DNA of 64,000 bases from the NCBI GenBank assembly GCA_009497875.2, contig CP032508.2:1612001-1676000 (forward strand). The letters are read 5' to 3'. The position numbers and the translations under genes were made by a program. Each line of letters starts with the position of its first letter. Positions within the stretch are counted from its first letter, which is position 1. Below the pieces are notes generated by a model, which searched no databases, was not told the DNA's origin, and saw only the letters and a program-made list of their open reading frames with translations. Origin of the DNA: a gamma proteobacterium SS-5. GTDB taxonomy: Bacteria > Pseudomonadota > Gammaproteobacteria > Chromatiales > Chromatiaceae. Positions 17,829 to 28,131 of this stretch are shown one piece after another.

Positions 17829-18224
17829 CCTAACGGACACGGAGCGGACAGCGCCACCCCGGAACATGAAACATCTCTTGGCGGCTCCGGGACTCGGGAC
17901 TCACGAGATGCCACGGATGTTTCACAGTAAGGGACCGATAGCTGACACTCAGCACAGGCGGAAACAAGATAAAGGGCGCAAAGGACGCAGAGTTGGCGGA
18001 ACAATCCTGATTACCCATCCATCTCCGCTCGGCTGGACGCGGACTGGGGTGGGAAATCGGCTCTGCCGGGTGACGTCGCGCAGCAAGCTGCCCTCCCACA
18101 AGGCTTCATCCGCTTCAGACTCGAAAATTGCCCAGGATGTTCACAGTAGCGGCTTAGCCCTTCATTATTTCCCTAGCGATATCTGCATGTTGAGATTGCG
18201 CTGAACAACTTCAGCGGCAGACTG
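17829..18224. other. Gene-free 396-bp gap with repeat fragments
   Basis: Between convergent genes. It holds a copy of a roughly 60-bp dispersed repeat (17841-17900, GGAGCGGACAGC ... ACATGAA ... GCTCCGGGACT), a short heptamer repeat (17968-17990), and at 18006-18017 a 12-bp sequence identical to the terminal repeat of the IS1595 element at 4749. No gene is convincing here. Confidence 0.55.
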
Positions 18225-18965
18225 TCAACGCCCGTGATGGCGGATGAACTGCTCCCGGTGGAAATTGGGGAAGTCCGGGTTGGTCCAGCCCTCTTTGGCC
18301 TGCTTTTGCGCCGGTGGCGGCAGGCGTGAGCTGTAGTCCATCACCAGCATGATATCGCGCGGGTGCATGTAGCGGATCTGCTCCTGCATCTTCTTGTCGG
18401 CGTTGCGCCTCAGGCCACGGCGAATCCATTCGAACTGGCGCTGCAGGTAGTTGAAATGCTGCCCGTACAGGGCAGGGATGTGATACACATAGTTGCCCTC
18501 GCCCTCATAGCCGTGGCACTCCGCGCACTCCTTGTTATACACCACCTTGCCCCGTTCCAGGTCGATGCCCGGCCCCTTGCCATTGTTCGGCGTCATCGGC
18601 AGTTGGGCGATGTAGGCGGCAATATCCGCAATGGCCTGGGCATCGGGCAACACCCGGAAACCGGTGAAGGGCCGCATGGTCGGGTTATCGCGGTTACCGG
18701 CACGGATATCGGCCAGTTGCTTGATCAGCACGCTGGGCAGTTGGCCGGCAATCTGCGGATAGGTGCCGGCCTGATTGCCCCAGCCCTCGGGGCCGTGGCA
18801 GACCACGCAGGTACGGTAGTAGTCACGCCCCCGCTCCACATCCCCCTGGAGTTTGATCGCCTCCTCATACTCATGGGGCTCTGCCGCCTGAACGGTACCG
18901 CTCAGGACCAAGGTGGCCAGGCCAATGCCCAGGCCGATACCGAGTTTGTATGCAATGCCGCTCAT
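18225..18965 (-). CDS. Exported diheme cytochrome c
   Basis: A 246-residue secreted c-type cytochrome. A signal peptide covers residues 1-28 (GIGLGIGLATLVLSGTVQAA). Two heme-attachment sites are seen: CVVCH at residues 53-57 and CAECH near 150, each starting a class I cytochrome c domain; MRPFTGFRVL and MHPRDIMLVM provide candidate axial methionines. The arrangement resembles cytochrome c4 or c553-type diheme electron carriers of the periplasm. It stands alone and reads toward the ankyrin gene, so no partner enzyme can be named from context. Confidence 0.85.
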   Translation of the reverse strand: MSGIAYKLGIGLGIGLATLVLSGTVQAAEPHEYEEAIKLQGDVERGRDYYRTCVVCHGPEGWGNQAGTYPQIAGQLPSVLIKQLADIRAGNRDNPTMRPFTGFRVLPDAQAIADIAAYIAQLPMTPNNGKGPGIDLERGKVVYNKECAECHGYEGEGNYVYHIPALYGQHFNYLQRQFEWIRRGLRRNADKKMQEQIRYMHPRDIMLVMDYSSRLPPPAQKQAKEGWTNPDFPNFHREQFIRHHGR

Positions 18966-19236
18966 AATGCCCCCTCAGCTTTGTGTGTGTTCGGAAAAGA
19001 TTATCCTAAATTCGGCGGTTAAGCCACAGAGATGCAGACAAGCCGGGGGCCTGGAAAGCTGAGCGATCAGCGACAGGGGCCGAATGCCTGCCTGCGCCAA
19101 CCCCAGGGGCAGCAAGACAAAGGGTCAATTGCGCCATGGGTGGAGAAAAGCCAGGCCCATCCATGGTATCTTGTTGCGCCTGTCAGGGCAGGCGTGGGGC
19201 CTGTCAGGGCCAACAATCCATTGATAACGGCGGCAG

Positions 19237-20640
19237 ATGAACGCAAAGACCCTCTACGACAAACTCTGGGACAGCCACCTGGTGCGGGAAGATGCCGATG
19301 GCACCGCGCTGATCTACATCGATCGTCAGTTGGTGCACGAGGTAACCTCGCCGCAGGCCTTTGAGGGTCTGCGCCTGGCCGGGCGCAAGCCCTGGCGGGT
19401 GGAGGCCAATCTGGCCACGCCGGATCACAACGTCCCCACCACCGACCGCAGCGAGGGTATCGCCGATCCCATCTCGCGCCTGCAGGTGGACACCCTGGAC
19501 AAAAATTGCGACCACTTCGGCATCACCGAGTTCAAGATGGACGACATCCGTCAGGGCATAGTCCATGTTGTCGGCCCGGAACAGGGCGCCACACTGCCGG
19601 GCATGACCGTGGTCTGCGGCGACTCGCACACCTCCACCCACGGCGCCTTTGGTGCCCTGGCCCACGGCATAGGTACCTCCGAGGTGGAGCATGTGCTGGC
19701 CACCCAGTGCCTGATCCAGAAAAAATCCAAGGCGATGCAGGTGCGCGTCGAGGGCCAGGTGGGTCCGGGCGTCACCGCCAAGGACATCGCCCTGGCCATC
19801 ATCGGCGAGATCGGCACCGCCGGCGGCACCGGCTACGCCATCGAGTTCGCCGGCCAGGCGATCAGGGACCTGAGCATGGAAGGCCGCATGACCCTGTGCA
19901 ACATGGCCATAGAGGCCGGAGCCCGCGCCGGTTTTGTCGCCGTGGATGACAAGACGATTGAGTACGTCAAGGGACGCCCCTACGCCCCCAAGGCCGAGCA
20001 CTGGCAGCAGGCGGTGGCCTGGTGGAAGACATTGCACTCGGACCCCGGCGCTCAGTTTGACCGCGTGGTGACACTCCAGGCCGCCGACATCGCCCCGCAG
20101 GTGACCTGGGGCACCTCGCCGGAGATGGTGGTGGCGGTGACCGAGCGGGTGCCGGACCCAGATACCGAGGCCGATCCGGTCAAGGCCGAGGGCATGCGCC
20201 GGGCGCTGGCCTACATGGGCCTGGAGGCGAACACGCCGATCAGCGAGATCCGCCTGGACAAGATCTTCATCGGCTCCTGCACCAACTCCCGCATCGAAGA
20301 CCTGCGTGCCGCCGCTGAGCTGGTCAAGGGGCGCAAGCTGGCGGCCAATATCCAGCAGGCACTGGTGGTGCCGGGCTCGGGTCTGGTCAAGCAGCAGGCG
20401 GAGCGGGAAGGGCTGGATCGGATCTTTCGCGCTGCCGGCTTCGAATGGCGCGAACCGGGCTGCTCCATGTGCCTGGCGATGAACGCCGACCGGCTGGGCG
20501 AGGGCGAGCGCTGCGCCTCCACCTCCAACCGCAACTTCGAGGGACGCCAGGGCAAGGGCGGCCGCACCCACCTGGTCAGCCCCGCCATGGCCGCCGCCGC
20601 GGCGATTGCCGGGCATTTTGTCGATGTAAGAGATTTTTAG
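19237..20640 (+). CDS. leuC: 3-isopropylmalate dehydratase large subunit
   Basis: A 467-residue LeuC, which with LeuD isomerises 2-isopropylmalate to 3-isopropylmalate in leucine synthesis. The three 4Fe-4S ligands are visible: Cys347 in [12 protein letters not shown] and the pair in [11 protein letters not shown] (about 407 and 410). [32 protein letters not shown] and the [10 protein letters not shown] segment are diagnostic of the aconitase superfamily, isopropylmalate branch. It opens the leuC-leuD-leuB group, but the genes are separated by 90-190 bp gaps filled with heptamer palindromes. Confidence 0.97.
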   Translation: MNAKTLYDKLWDSHLVREDADGTALIYIDRQLVHEVTSPQAFEGLRLAGRKPWRVEANLATPDHNVPTTDRSEGIADPISRLQVDTLDKNCDHFGITEFKMDDIRQGIVHVVGPEQGATLPGMTVVCGDSHTSTHGAFGALAHGIGTSEVEHVLATQCLIQKKSKAMQVRVEGQVGPGVTAKDIALAIIGEIGTAGGTGYAIEFAGQAIRDLSMEGRMTLCNMAIEAGARAGFVAVDDKTIEYVKGRPYAPKAEHWQQAVAWWKTLHSDPGAQFDRVVTLQAADIAPQVTWGTSPEMVVAVTERVPDPDTEADPVKAEGMRRALAYMGLEANTPISEIRLDKIFIGSCTNSRIEDLRAAAELVKGRKLAANIQQALVVPGSGLVKQQAEREGLDRIFRAAGFEWREPGCSMCLAMNADRLGEGERCASTSNRNFEGRQGKGGRTHLVSPAMAAAAAIAGHFVDVRDF

Positions 20641-20735
20641 GACGCAGAGGACGCAGAGGAGCGCAAAGCACGCAGAGTATTTCAATTTTCTCTGCGCTCT
20701 CTGCGTCTTCTCCGCGCACTCTGCGTCCCTCTGTC
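20641..20735. repeat. Heptamer-type palindromic repeat between leuC and leuD
   Basis: The left arm GACGCAGAGGACGCAGAGGA continues to about 20680; the right arm CTCTGCGCTCTCTGCGTCTT runs to about 20732, separated by an AT-rich loop. A transcript would fold into a long imperfect hairpin between the two coding regions. Confidence 0.88.
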
Positions 20736-20748
20736 CTGAGGAGATTAC

Positions 20749-21384
20749 ATGCAGAAATTCGAGACCTTTGAATCGGTGGTCTGTCCGCTGGATCGCTCCA
20801 ACGTGGACACCGATGCCATCATCCCCAAGCAGTTTTTGAAGTCGATCAAGCGCTCGGGCTTTGGCCCCAACCTGTTCGACGAATGGCGCTACCTGGATCA
20901 GGGCGAGCCGGGCATGGACAACAGCCAGCGGCCGCTGAATACGAACTTTGTCCTCAACGACCCGCGCTATGCCGGGGCGCGGATCTTGCTGGCGCGGGAG
21001 AACTTCGGCTGCGGCTCCTCCCGCGAGCACGCGCCCTGGGCCCTGCTGGATCATGGCTTTCAGGTGATCATCGCCCCCAGCTTTGCCGACATCTTTTTCA
21101 ACAACTGCTTCAAGAACGGCATCCTGCCCATCGCACTGCCCGCCGAACAGGTGGACGGCCTGTTCCGCCGGGCCATGGGCGCCGAGGCGCTGAAGCTGAC
21201 CGTGGACCTGCAGGCCCAGCAATTGCGCTATGCCGACGAGAGCCTGGGCTTCGAGGTGGACAGCTTCCGCAAGCACTGCCTGCTGGAAGGGCTGGACGAC
21301 ATCGGCCTGACCCTGCAACATACCGACGCCATTCGCGCCTACGAGGCCAAACGCCAACAGCAGGCCCCCTGGTTGTTTGGTTGA
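20749..21384 (+). CDS. leuD: 3-isopropylmalate dehydratase small subunit
   Basis: A 211-residue LeuD, the swivel-domain partner of LeuC. It shows the expected [24 protein letters not shown] start, the [27 protein letters not shown] substrate-site segment, and [21 protein letters not shown] good ribosome site (GAGGAG) precedes the ATG. The length is that of the proteobacterial long form. The gene is isolated from leuC and leuB by repeat-filled gaps on both sides. Confidence 0.96.
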   Translation: MQKFETFESVVCPLDRSNVDTDAIIPKQFLKSIKRSGFGPNLFDEWRYLDQGEPGMDNSQRPLNTNFVLNDPRYAGARILLARENFGCGSSREHAPWALLDHGFQVIIAPSFADIFFNNCFKNGILPIALPAEQVDGLFRRAMGAEALKLTVDLQAQQLRYADESLGFEVDSFRKHCLLEGLDDIGLTLQHTDAIRAYEAKRQQQAPWLFG

Positions 21385-21391
21385 TTTGTTT

Positions 21392-21560
21392 GGACGCAGA
21401 GGACGCTGAGAAGACGCAGAGGGCGCAGAGAGAATGTAAATTTCTTCGCGTGGGTGATTTTTGTTGGCCGCAGAGTTTACAGAGAAAAACAGAGCACGCA
21501 GATGAATAAAAAATCTCTGTGTCCTTTGCGCTTCTTTGCGCTCTCTGCGTCCCTGTCTTT
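21392..21560. repeat. Heptamer-type palindromic repeat between leuD and leuB
   Basis: A left arm of GACGCAGAGGACGCTGAGAA type units (21392-21435), a middle unit (GCCGCAGAGTTTACAGAG, 21466-21500), and a right arm of CTCTGTGTCCTTTGCGCTTC and following units (21513-21560). It is the longest such element seen here and again capable of folding into a hairpin. Confidence 0.85.
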
Positions 21561-21571
21561 CAGGAATACAG

Positions 21572-22648
21572 ATGACTAAGAAAATTTTGGTGTTGCCCGG
21601 GGACGGCATAGGTCCCGAGATTGTTGCCGAGGCGGTGAAGGTGCTGGAGGCCCTGCGCCAGCGCCATGGCCTGGATGTGGAGCTGGAGCATGGACTGGTG
21701 GGTGGCGCGGCCATCGATGCCACCGGCGGGCCCTTGCCGGCGGAAACTCTGGAACAAGCCAAGGCGGCCGATGCCGTGCTGCTGGGTGCTGTGGGCGGTC
21801 CCAAGTGGGAGTCGCTGGACATCGGCATCCGCCCGGAAAAGGGCCTGCTGGGTCTGCGTGCTGGCCTGGACCTGTTCGCCAACCTGCGCCCGGCGATTCT
21901 GTATCCGCAACTGGCCGGTGCCTCCAGCCTCAAGGCGGAGATCGTCGCCGGGCTGGATATCATGATTGTGCGCGAGCTGACCGGCGGCATCTACTTCGGC
22001 CAGCCGCGCGGCATCCGCACCCTGGACAACGGCGAGCGTCAGGGCTTCAATACCCTGGTCTATGCCGAGCACGAGATCGAGCGCATTGTCCGCGTCGCCT
22101 GCGACATCGCCCGCAAGCGCGGTGGCCGGGTCTGCTCGGTGGACAAGGCCAACGTGCTGGAATGCACCGAACTCTGGCGCGAGGTGGCGACCCGGGTGGT
22201 GAGCCAGGACTATGTCGATATCCAACTCAGCCACATGTACGTGGACAACGCCGCCATGCAGCTGGTGAAGTGGCCCAAGCAGTTCGACGTCATGGTCACC
22301 AGCAACATGTTTGGCGACATCCTCTCCGATGCCGCCGCCATGCTTACCGGCTCCATCGGCATGCTGCCCTCGGCCTCGCTCAACGCCGAAGGTCGCGGCA
22401 TGTACGAGCCGATCCACGGCTCGGCGCCGGATATCGCCGGCCAGGGCGTGGCCAACCCACTGGCGACCATTCTCTCGGTGGCGATGATGCTGCGCTATTC
22501 GCTCGATGAACCGGCCCTGGCCGAGCGTATCGAGCAGGCGGTGAATCAGGTGCTGGATCAAGGCCTGCGCACGCCGGATATCCTGTCCGAGGGCATGACC
22601 CAAGTGAACTGCGCCGCCATGGGCGACGCGGTAGTGGCTTTTGTTTGA
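21572..22648 (+). CDS. leuB: 3-isopropylmalate dehydrogenase
   Basis: A 358-residue NAD-dependent LeuB that oxidises and decarboxylates 3-isopropylmalate. It starts with [19 protein letters not shown], includes [18 protein letters not shown], the [11 protein letters not shown] substrate loop and the signature [24 protein letters not shown]. The ATG at 21572 with an upstream CAGGAA site is preferred; the earlier in-frame codon lies in the repeat and adds no conserved residues. It works with leuC and leuD upstream. Confidence 0.96.
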   Translation: MTKKILVLPGDGIGPEIVAEAVKVLEALRQRHGLDVELEHGLVGGAAIDATGGPLPAETLEQAKAADAVLLGAVGGPKWESLDIGIRPEKGLLGLRAGLDLFANLRPAILYPQLAGASSLKAEIVAGLDIMIVRELTGGIYFGQPRGIRTLDNGERQGFNTLVYAEHEIERIVRVACDIARKRGGRVCSVDKANVLECTELWREVATRVVSQDYVDIQLSHMYVDNAAMQLVKWPKQFDVMVTSNMFGDILSDAAAMLTGSIGMLPSASLNAEGRGMYEPIHGSAPDIAGQGVANPLATILSVAMMLRYSLDEPALAERIEQAVNQVLDQGLRTPDILSEGMTQVNCAAMGDAVVAFV

Positions 22649-22654
22649 ATCTAG

Positions 22655-22750
22655 GGACGCAGAGGGCGCGGAGAAGACGCAGAGCACGCGGAGGGTACTA
22701 AAAATTCTCTGCGTGCTTTGCGCTTCTTTGCGTCCTCTGCGTCCTGACTT
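22655..22750. repeat. Heptamer-type palindromic repeat between leuB and asd
   Basis: Left arm GACGCAGAGGGCGCGGAGAA and following units (22655-22695); right arm TCTCTGCGTGCTTTGCGCTT and following units (22706-22747). Same design as in the two preceding gaps. Confidence 0.88.
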
Positions 22751-22764
22751 TTGAGGTTATCCAA

Positions 22765-23880
22765 ATGAAACGAGTAGGTATTGTCGGCTGGCGTGGCATG
22801 GTGGGTTCGGTGCTGATGGAGCGCATGTTGGCGGAGAAGGACTTTGATCTGATCGAAGAACCGGTGTTTTTCACCACCTCCCAGCTGGGTCAGGCGGGGC
22901 CGGAGATCGGCAAGCCGGTGCCGGCGCTGCGGGATGCCAACGACATCGAGGCACTGCAGCAGATGGATGTGATCCTCAGCTGCCAGGGCGGCGATTACAC
23001 CAAGGCGGTGTATGGCCCGCTGCGCGCTGCCGGTTGGGATGGCTACTGGATCGACGCCGCCTCCAGCCTGCGTATGCAGGATGACAGCATCATAGTGCTG
23101 GACCCGGTCAACCGGGACGTGATCAAGCAGGGGCTGAGTCAGGGCATCAAGAGCTATGTCGGCGGCAACTGCACCGTGAGCCTGATGCTGATGGCTATAG
23201 GCGGCCTGTTCCGCGCTGATCTGGTGGACTGGGTCAGTGCCATGACCTATCAGGCCGCCTCTGGTGCCGGGGCCAAGAACATGCGTGAGCTGATCAGCCA
23301 GATGGGGGCCATTCACGCCGCCGTTCAGGCAGAGATCGACGACCCCGCCGGGGCCATCCTGGAGATCGACCGCAAGGTGGCAGAGAGCCTGCGCTCGGCC
23401 GACTTCCCCAGTGATAACTTCGGTGCCCCCTTGGCCGGCAGCCTGCTGCCCTGGATCGACGTCGCCCTGGAGAATGGTCAAAGCAAGGAGGAATGGAAGG
23501 GCTTTGCCGAGACCAACAAGATCCTCGGCCGCAGCGACCGGCCCATCCCCATCGACGGCACCTGCGTGCGCGTGGGTGCCATGCGCTGCCACAGCCAGGG
23601 CCTGACCATCAAACTCAAGCAAGACCTGCCCCTGGACGAGATCGAGGGCCTGATTGCCGAGGCCAACGACTGGGTGCGGCTGATCCCCAACCAGCGTGAC
23701 CTCAGCCTGCACGAGCTGACCCCCACCCAGGTCACCGGTACCTTGCAGGTGCCGGTGGGCCGCCTGCGCAAGATGAATCTGGGGCCTGAGTATCTGAATG
23801 CCTTCACCGTCGGCGACCAGCTGCTCTGGGGCGCGGCCGAACCCCTGCGGCGCATGTTGCGCATCCTGCTGGAGGCCTGA
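22765..23880 (+). CDS. asd: Aspartate-semialdehyde dehydrogenase
   Basis: A 371-residue Asd of the gammaproteobacterial (E. coli-like) branch, which reduces aspartyl phosphate to the semialdehyde for lysine, threonine, methionine and diaminopimelate. The NADP-binding start [18 protein letters not shown], the catalytic cysteine in [18 protein letters not shown] (about residue 136) and the [19 protein letters not shown] segment are all present. It ends two bases before the next gene, which is a homologue of it, so the two are translationally linked. Confidence 0.96.
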   Translation: MKRVGIVGWRGMVGSVLMERMLAEKDFDLIEEPVFFTTSQLGQAGPEIGKPVPALRDANDIEALQQMDVILSCQGGDYTKAVYGPLRAAGWDGYWIDAASSLRMQDDSIIVLDPVNRDVIKQGLSQGIKSYVGGNCTVSLMLMAIGGLFRADLVDWVSAMTYQAASGAGAKNMRELISQMGAIHAAVQAEIDDPAGAILEIDRKVAESLRSADFPSDNFGAPLAGSLLPWIDVALENGQSKEEWKGFAETNKILGRSDRPIPIDGTCVRVGAMRCHSQGLTIKLKQDLPLDEIEGLIAEANDWVRLIPNQRDLSLHELTPTQVTGTLQVPVGRLRKMNLGPEYLNAFTVGDQLLWGAAEPLRRMLRILLEA

Positions 23881-23882
23881 GC

Positions 23883-24872
23883 TTGGGCCAGGGCATAGCA
23901 CTGGCGGTGCTCGGGGCGGCCGGGCTGAATGGTGAAAACCTGCTGCAGCTGTTGGCGGAAAGCAGCCTCGCCTACCGCAGCCTGCGCCTGCTGGACGACG
24001 ATAGCCAGCTGGGCCGCAAGCTATCGGTTGGGGATGCCCTGCTGCCCCTGGAGACCTACCCCCAGGCGGAGTTTCATGACATCGACCTGGTGCTTGCCTG
24101 TGAACCGCCCACGGCCGAGCTGGTGCAACGCATCGGCGAGCAGGGTGCCAGCCTGATCGCCCCCGCATCCGCCCTGAGCGGGGCGCAGCCCCTGGTGGCC
24201 GAGCTGAATCTGGGCCGAGTGTCGCCGCGCAAGGGCGATGCCCTGGCCCTGCCACCGGCCGAGGCCTGCATCATGGCCCGGCTGCTCAGCCCCCTGCACG
24301 ATGAGCTGGGCCTGCACGCCGTACACAGTCATTGGGTGCGCAGTGTCGGCCTGCAAGGCCGCGCCGCCCTGCAGGCCCTGGCCGGCGAGACGGTGCAATT
24401 GCTCAACGGCAAGCGGCCCAAGCCCGGTCCCTTCCCCCAGCCCATCGCCTTCAACCTGCTAAGCCTGGACAGCCGCTCCCAAGAGCAGGACCTGCGCCAT
24501 CTCTGGGCCAGTCTGTGGGGCGATAATTACTTGATTTTGTCCATCAATTCTGTCCTGGCCCCGCTCTTTTTTGGTGATATAGTCAGCATCTCCATGGTCA
24601 TCGAACAGCCCAGCAATAGGGCTGAGATAGGCCAATTGCTGGCATCTGTGGAGGACCTGAGCCTGCACGCGGAAGACGAGACAGGCACCTTGACAACGGC
24701 CGACAGCAAGGACGGCCGGGCCATGCGCCTGGGCCACTTGCGGCAGACCGATGCGGAGGGGCGCTGCTTCAGTTTTCAGATAGCGCTGGATGCAGCACGG
24801 GATGGGTTTGCCCGAAACCTCTTGAAGGTGGCAGATAATTTGGCAAAAAATCTATTCATAAGCTATAGTTAG
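23883..24872 (+). CDS. usg: Usg-like aspartate-semialdehyde dehydrogenase homologue
   Basis: A 329-residue relative of Asd corresponding to the Usg protein found between asd/leuB and fimV/truA in gammaproteobacteria. The Rossmann start LAVLGAAGLNGENLLQLL is kept, but the G-N-C catalytic motif of true Asd is replaced by LPPAEACIMARLL, so normal catalysis is doubtful. The C-terminal dimerisation segment contains FFGDIVSISMV. The start codon appears to be TTG at 23883, two bases after the asd stop. Its role is unknown. Confidence 0.82.
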   Translation: MGQGIALAVLGAAGLNGENLLQLLAESSLAYRSLRLLDDDSQLGRKLSVGDALLPLETYPQAEFHDIDLVLACEPPTAELVQRIGEQGASLIAPASALSGAQPLVAELNLGRVSPRKGDALALPPAEACIMARLLSPLHDELGLHAVHSHWVRSVGLQGRAALQALAGETVQLLNGKRPKPGPFPQPIAFNLLSLDSRSQEQDLRHLWASLWGDNYLILSINSVLAPLFFGDIVSISMVIEQPSNRAEIGQLLASVEDLSLHAEDETGTLTTADSKDGRAMRLGHLRQTDAEGRCFSFQIALDAARDGFARNLLKVADNLAKNLFISYS

Positions 24873-25050
24873 CGCGTCAAATTAAATTAATTTGTAGGTT
24901 GTTGTTGCTTGATTGTGTTATCTGGTAGAAAATCACCTGGCCGGACCGCCCTGGGCGGGCCTGTCTGGTTAGCCAGGCAGCAGCAAAAAGATTCAACCGT
25001 ATCAATCCAATAGCTAGATCCATCTACAGCGGATGCAATGGGAGTAGGGC

Positions 25051-28000
25051 ATGACTCGAAGACCGATCCTCGCACTGGCCGTAGCGGCGGCACTCCATCC
25101 ACTTGGGGCCGGTGCTGTTGGCGTGGGCGACATCACGATCTATTCGGCGCTGAACGAGGTACTCAACGCCCAGATCAGCCTGCACAAGGTGGACGAGGCC
25201 GAGATCGACAATCTCAGCGTCTCCCTTGCCTCCAGCGAGGCCTTCGCCAAGGCCGGACTGGAACGGCCCTACTACTTGACGGACCTGAAATTCAGCACCC
25301 GTCTGGGGGCCGATGGCAAGCCGCTGATTCAGGTCATGAGCCGCAACCCCATTCGTGAACCCTTTCTCAACTTCCTGGTCGAGGTCAACTGGCCACGGGG
25401 CAAGGTGATGCGCGAATTCACCCTGTTGCTGGACCCGCCCAGCACCTTCAAACGACCGCCACCCCCGCTGCAGGCGGTGCAGAGCCAGGCCCAGCCCATA
25501 CCCCTTGAGGTCAGGAGGCCAGCGGTAAATTTTACCCCGCCACCGGCAACGGAATACCGGGTTGAGGCCAATGATACCCTCTGGAGCATAGCCCAGCGCT
25601 ATCGCCCGGAGGGGGTCAGCATTCAGGAAATGCTGATGGCCATTTACCGCAGTAACCCCCACGCCTTTGCCCGCAACAACATGAATCTGCTGCTGGCCGG
25701 CCGCAGCCTGAAGATACCTGGGGCCGAGGCCCTGGCGAGCAGCAATGAACAGGAGGCCCGCCGTGCCTATCAGGCCAGGCTGGAGGCCGACAGCGCAGGC
25801 CTGGCCGATGGCGTCACCCAGCCCCAGCCGATAGACGCCCGTGGCGAACTGACCCCGCCGCCAGAGCAGATGGATCGGCTGGAGATCGTCACCCCCAGCG
25901 CAGAGACCGCCGAAGAAGGTACCGAAGACTTTGAACGCGGCGCGATGAACCGCCTGGAACGGGACCTGTTGCTGGCGCGGGAACTCAACGAAAAGGTCAG
26001 CGCCGAGAACAACGAACTGCAACAGCGCCTGCAGCGGCTGGAATCCCAGTTGATGGACCTGGAACGCCTGCTCAAACTCAAGAGCGACAGCGCCGCCCAG
26101 GTGCAGGAACAACTGGCCGAGGCCGAGCCGCAGCAGCCGCCGACAGCGCAGGAGTCCGCGCCGGAATCGGTCGCGGAACAGGTTGAGGCGCAGGAGCAGG
26201 CCCCAGAGTCTGCTCCAGAGCCCGCCCCAGAAGCCGACCCGGCAGAGGTCCAGGACCAGACCGCACAGCCAGCCAGCGGGCCCGAACCGGCCCCGCAGCC
26301 GGATGCCCAGCCGATCAGCGAGGCCCCTGCCGAACCGCCTGAGCAGCCCGCCACCGAGGCCCCGGCAGATACCCAACAGGCGGAACCCCCGCCGCAAACC
26401 CAGCCTCAGCCCGCCGCCCAATCCGGCCTGCTGGACATGCTATTGGGCAACCCCCTGCTGCTGCCCGCTGCCGGTGGGCTGCTGATCCTGCTCTTGCTGC
26501 TGCTGTTTGTGCAGTCCCGGCGCAAGGGCAAGGAAGAACCCCAGGCCCAAGCGGAGCAGGCCAGCCACCTGGCGGATCAGGACGATGTGCCCAGCTTTGA
26601 AGACATCATCGGCGACGAGGCAGAGATCGGCGATATCGAGGCCGACGAGGAGGCCCCCCAATCCTCCCTGCTGCTCGACTTCACCCCCAGCGAACTGGAA
26701 GGTCTGGGTTCGGACACCGAGATCGACCCCGTCTCCGAGGCCGATGTCTATGTCGCCTACGGCCGCTACAACCAGGCCCTTGACCTGCTGCGCGAGGGCA
26801 TGGAAAACAGCCCCGAGCGCAGCGATATCAAGGTCAAGCTGCTTGAGGTACTGCATGCGGCGGGCGAGCGTGAGGAATTCCTGCGTCAGGTCGCTCAGTT
26901 CGCCAACGAGGGCCTGGCCAAAAAGGACCCCACAGGCTGGGCGCGGGTCAGCAATCTGGGCCGACAGCTCGACCCGGATCATCCCCTGTTTGTGGGTACC
27001 GCAACCGCCGCAGTCGCTACGGCGGCAGCCGCCGCCAGCGGGCCTGAAGCCGATGCTCAGAAAATCGACCTCAGTAAGGCCCAGCAGCCCGAGACCGAGA
27101 CCCTGGAGATTAGCCCCCCAGAGGAAGAGCTACAGCAGCTGGATCTGAGTCAGGAGGCACAGGATCTGCCTGAGGAAGAGATCTCCATCGAGCCGGTCAG
27201 CGGTCCCGACCAGGAATCCGGTTTCGGCGATGACCTGCTGGACCTGGATGAGCTGGACATCCCGGAGCTGGACCTGGATCAAAGCCCCACTGGACAGGAC
27301 ATCGACCAGATCCAGGTTGAGCAGACCCAGGACCAGCCAGAACCCGCCGAGCCAGAACCGGTTGAGCCAGAAGCTATTGACCTGGAGGAGCTGGAGCTGG
27401 CCGCGCTGGAGCAAAGCGTGGACGAAATGATCGGCAGCGAAGAGGAAGAGCCGGTTCTGGGGCGCGATGCCGACAGGGACGAGCCGCAGGAGCCTATCAT
27501 CGACCTGAGCAACGAGGAAGACCTGCAGGCCCTGAAGGAGATAGAGGCCCTCAGCGGCACCCAGGACGCCGACCCCGGCGAGGGCATATTCAAGGCCAGC
27601 GACGAAGGCTCCCTGGATGCGCTTGAGGCGGAACTGTCGCAGGCAACCGAGGGCCTGTCGGATCAGCCCCAGGCCGAGCCGACGTCCGCCAGCGAGGATG
27701 CCGAGCTGGACTCCTTCCTGGACGACCTGGGCGAGGGACTGGAGGCCGACAACGCCGATCTGGACCTGGAATCCGAGCTGTCCGACCTGGACCTGGAGCT
27801 ATCCTCTGGCGACCAGGGGGTGGATCTGGAATCCGAACTGGCCGAGCTGGACAAAGAGCTGGCCCCCCGCGAGGACATAGATCAGCAACTGGCCGCCAAC
27901 GGCGGCGAACTGGATCAGGGGCTGGAAGGGCTCGACCTGCTGGATGACAGCGGGGAGGATCACAACCAGACCAAGCTGGAACTGGCCGAGGCCTATGTGG

Positions 28001-28107
28001 ATATGGGCGATCCCGACGGTGCCCGCGCCATTCTGGAAGAGGTTCTGGCAGAGGGCTCAGCGGCACAAAAGAACCAGGCCAACGACCTGATCGCCAAGCT
28101 GGGTTGA
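25051..28107 (+). CDS. fimV: FimV-like polar hub protein
   Basis: A 1018-residue FimV/HubP homologue that organises the cell pole and type IV pilus or twitching machinery. A signal peptide (about 1-22) is followed by the FimV N-terminal domain (IYSALNEVLNAQISL ... EFTLLLDPP), a LysM domain at about 170-215 (YRVEANDTLWSIAQRY) that binds peptidoglycan, a coiled coil (about 300-345), a Pro/Glu/Ala-rich linker, a single membrane helix (about 472-490, LLLPAAGGLLILLLLLLF), a TPR-like segment, a very acidic region of about 350 residues, and the conserved FimV C-terminal domain (KLELAEAYVDMGDPDGARAILEEV). It lies in the usual place before truA. Confidence 0.93.
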   Translation: MTRRPILALAVAAALHPLGAGAVGVGDITIYSALNEVLNAQISLHKVDEAEIDNLSVSLASSEAFAKAGLERPYYLTDLKFSTRLGADGKPLIQVMSRNPIREPFLNFLVEVNWPRGKVMREFTLLLDPPSTFKRPPPPLQAVQSQAQPIPLEVRRPAVNFTPPPATEYRVEANDTLWSIAQRYRPEGVSIQEMLMAIYRSNPHAFARNNMNLLLAGRSLKIPGAEALASSNEQEARRAYQARLEADSAGLADGVTQPQPIDARGELTPPPEQMDRLEIVTPSAETAEEGTEDFERGAMNRLERDLLLARELNEKVSAENNELQQRLQRLESQLMDLERLLKLKSDSAAQVQEQLAEAEPQQPPTAQESAPESVAEQVEAQEQAPESAPEPAPEADPAEVQDQTAQPASGPEPAPQPDAQPISEAPAEPPEQPATEAPADTQQAEPPPQTQPQPAAQSGLLDMLLGNPLLLPAAGGLLILLLLLLFVQSRRKGKEEPQAQAEQASHLADQDDVPSFEDIIGDEAEIGDIEADEEAPQSSLLLDFTPSELEGLGSDTEIDPVSEADVYVAYGRYNQALDLLREGMENSPERSDIKVKLLEVLHAAGEREEFLRQVAQFANEGLAKKDPTGWARVSNLGRQLDPDHPLFVGTATAAVATAAAAASGPEADAQKIDLSKAQQPETETLEISPPEEELQQLDLSQEAQDLPEEEISIEPVSGPDQESGFGDDLLDLDELDIPELDLDQSPTGQDIDQIQVEQTQDQPEPAEPEPVEPEAIDLEELELAALEQSVDEMIGSEEEEPVLGRDADRDEPQEPIIDLSNEEDLQALKEIEALSGTQDADPGEGIFKASDEGSLDALEAELSQATEGLSDQPQAEPTSASEDAELDSFLDDLGEGLEADNADLDLESELSDLDLELSSGDQGVDLESELAELDKELAPREDIDQQLAANGGELDQGLEGLDLLDDSGEDHNQTKLELAEAYVDMGDPDGARAILEEVLAEGSAAQKNQANDLIAKLG

Positions 28108-28131
28108 TCTGCCCCGTCGCCTTCTCCCCCA

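Noticed and set aside
19204-21990. A 928-codon minus-strand open frame over leuC, leuD and leuB
   Set aside because: It crosses the heptamer repeats and three clear biosynthetic genes in reverse, and has no domain.
26440-27148. Alternative frames inside the acidic region of fimV
   Set aside because: Low-complexity Asp/Glu/Leu codons keep other frames open; the FimV frame has conserved ends on both sides.
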